A stretch of DNA of 64,000 bases, from positions 1 to 64,000 of the forward strand of contig CAJQUW010003479.1 in assembly GCA_907163375.1 (NCBI GenBank). The letters are read 5' to 3'. The notes under the pieces are model-generated. The model saw nothing but the letters and a program-made list of their open reading frames with translations, ran no database searches and was not told the origin of the DNA. Made by a program: the position numbers and the translations under genes. Positions 63,468 to 64,000 of this stretch are shown piece by piece (position 1 is the stretch's first letter; the number at the start of each line of letters is the position of its first letter). The stretch comes from Prostheceraeus crozeri (taxonomy: Eukaryota > Platyhelminthes > Polycladida > Euryleptidae).

Positions 63468-64000
63468 GACCGTTCCAGGACACCATAAAATCAAAAAAAT
63501 TAGTACTTTTAAAAACGACATAAATTCATGAATTTAGTCCCTTTTTCAGGTTTTTAAGACCTAAATTCATGAATTTAGTCCATTCAAAAAGTACCATTTT
63601 TTCAAAAATGGCATTTTTAAAAACGACATAAATTCATGAATTTGAACCCTTTTTCAGGTTATGAAGACCTAAATTCATAAATCGGCTAAAGCCAGAGGAG
63701 CTTCGCTCCGATTTGGGCGTTTTTAAAAATACCCAATTTTCAAATTTTTCAAAATCTCAAATTTGAGAATTACAATCGGGCGAAGCCCTAGAACCTTCGG
63801 TTCGATTTTCACCCCCGCCAAAATCATGACCGTTCCAGGACACCGAAAATCAGAAAAGTTAAGAATCTCAAAATTTGTGAATTACAATTTTCTCGCTTAA
63901 ATCATGACCGTTCTAGGACACCGAAAATTATAAATTAAGAAGCTCAAATTTGTGATTATGTCATTTTCAGGTTTTTAAAATATATCATGACTAAAAATAT
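63468..64000. repeat. Dispersed-repeat edge with internal near-tandem units
   Basis: GACCGTTCCAGGACACC recurs at 63470, 63829 and (with one change) 63906. A ~105-bp block with CGACATAAATTCATGAATTT and CCCTTTTTCAGG occurs twice (63518 and 63625). GAGCTTCGCTCCGATTTGGG and GGCGAAGCCCTAGAACCTTC are small GC-rich palindromes in the same block. The repeat runs off the window. Class unknown. Confidence 0.7.

Overview
This is an AT-rich eukaryotic window from an invertebrate animal, most likely marine. The evidence is spliced exons with GT/AG borders and a dense mix of metazoan transposons: pogo, hAT, CACTA-like, L2, RTE, Penelope-like elements and tRNA-derived SINEs. There are no bacterial-style operons and no CRISPR. 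The species cannot be fixed from the sequence alone; one SINE has the layout common in molluscs and other marine invertebrates.

Layout. 0-7 kb: a decayed copy of a multicopy invertebrate ORF family (1-2705) split by a 613-bp hAT MITE, a GC-rich patch, and fragments of a hAT transposase and an RTE LINE. 9.6-11.4 kb: an element with ~165-bp terminal inverted repeats and a second inverted-repeat element inside it. 12-17.5 kb: a SINE-like head, a foldback, and a hAT-ended element carrying a SINE. 18.4-20.8 kb: a 5'-truncated L2/CR1-like LINE on the minus strand. 24.1-24.5 kb: a 193-bp tandem duplication. 24.9-36.3 kb: scattered plus-strand exons of at least one unrecognised host-like gene. One coiled-coil exon appears split by a 7.75-kb inverted-repeat element (25.6-33.35 kb), which itself holds another element (29.3-31.5 kb) with a clean minus-strand exon. 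Penelope-like remnants lie at 33.5-34.1 kb.

The best-preserved unit is at 38.3-50.6 kb, minus strand. A TNP2/CACTA-like transposase gene is followed ~180 bp downstream by a six-exon gene whose exons join in phase into 486 residues with a DUF4806-like C-terminus. The transposase ORF is interrupted by a 3.0-kb pogo-family element (46708-49721) at a TA site; outside that insertion its frame stays open apart from one frameshift. The two genes look like the transposase and accessory protein of one large DNA transposon. Clusters of GATATCC-type repeats at 37.4-37.6 and 62.3-62.5 kb are possible, unproven, subterminal repeats for it.

50.7-64 kb has little coding content: a near-perfect 130-bp foldback, promoter-like stretches with full CRE octamers and strong splice donors (53.9 and 55.6 kb), an inverted Penelope-like pair with hammerhead-like motifs (58.05-58.46 kb), and a repetitive right edge.
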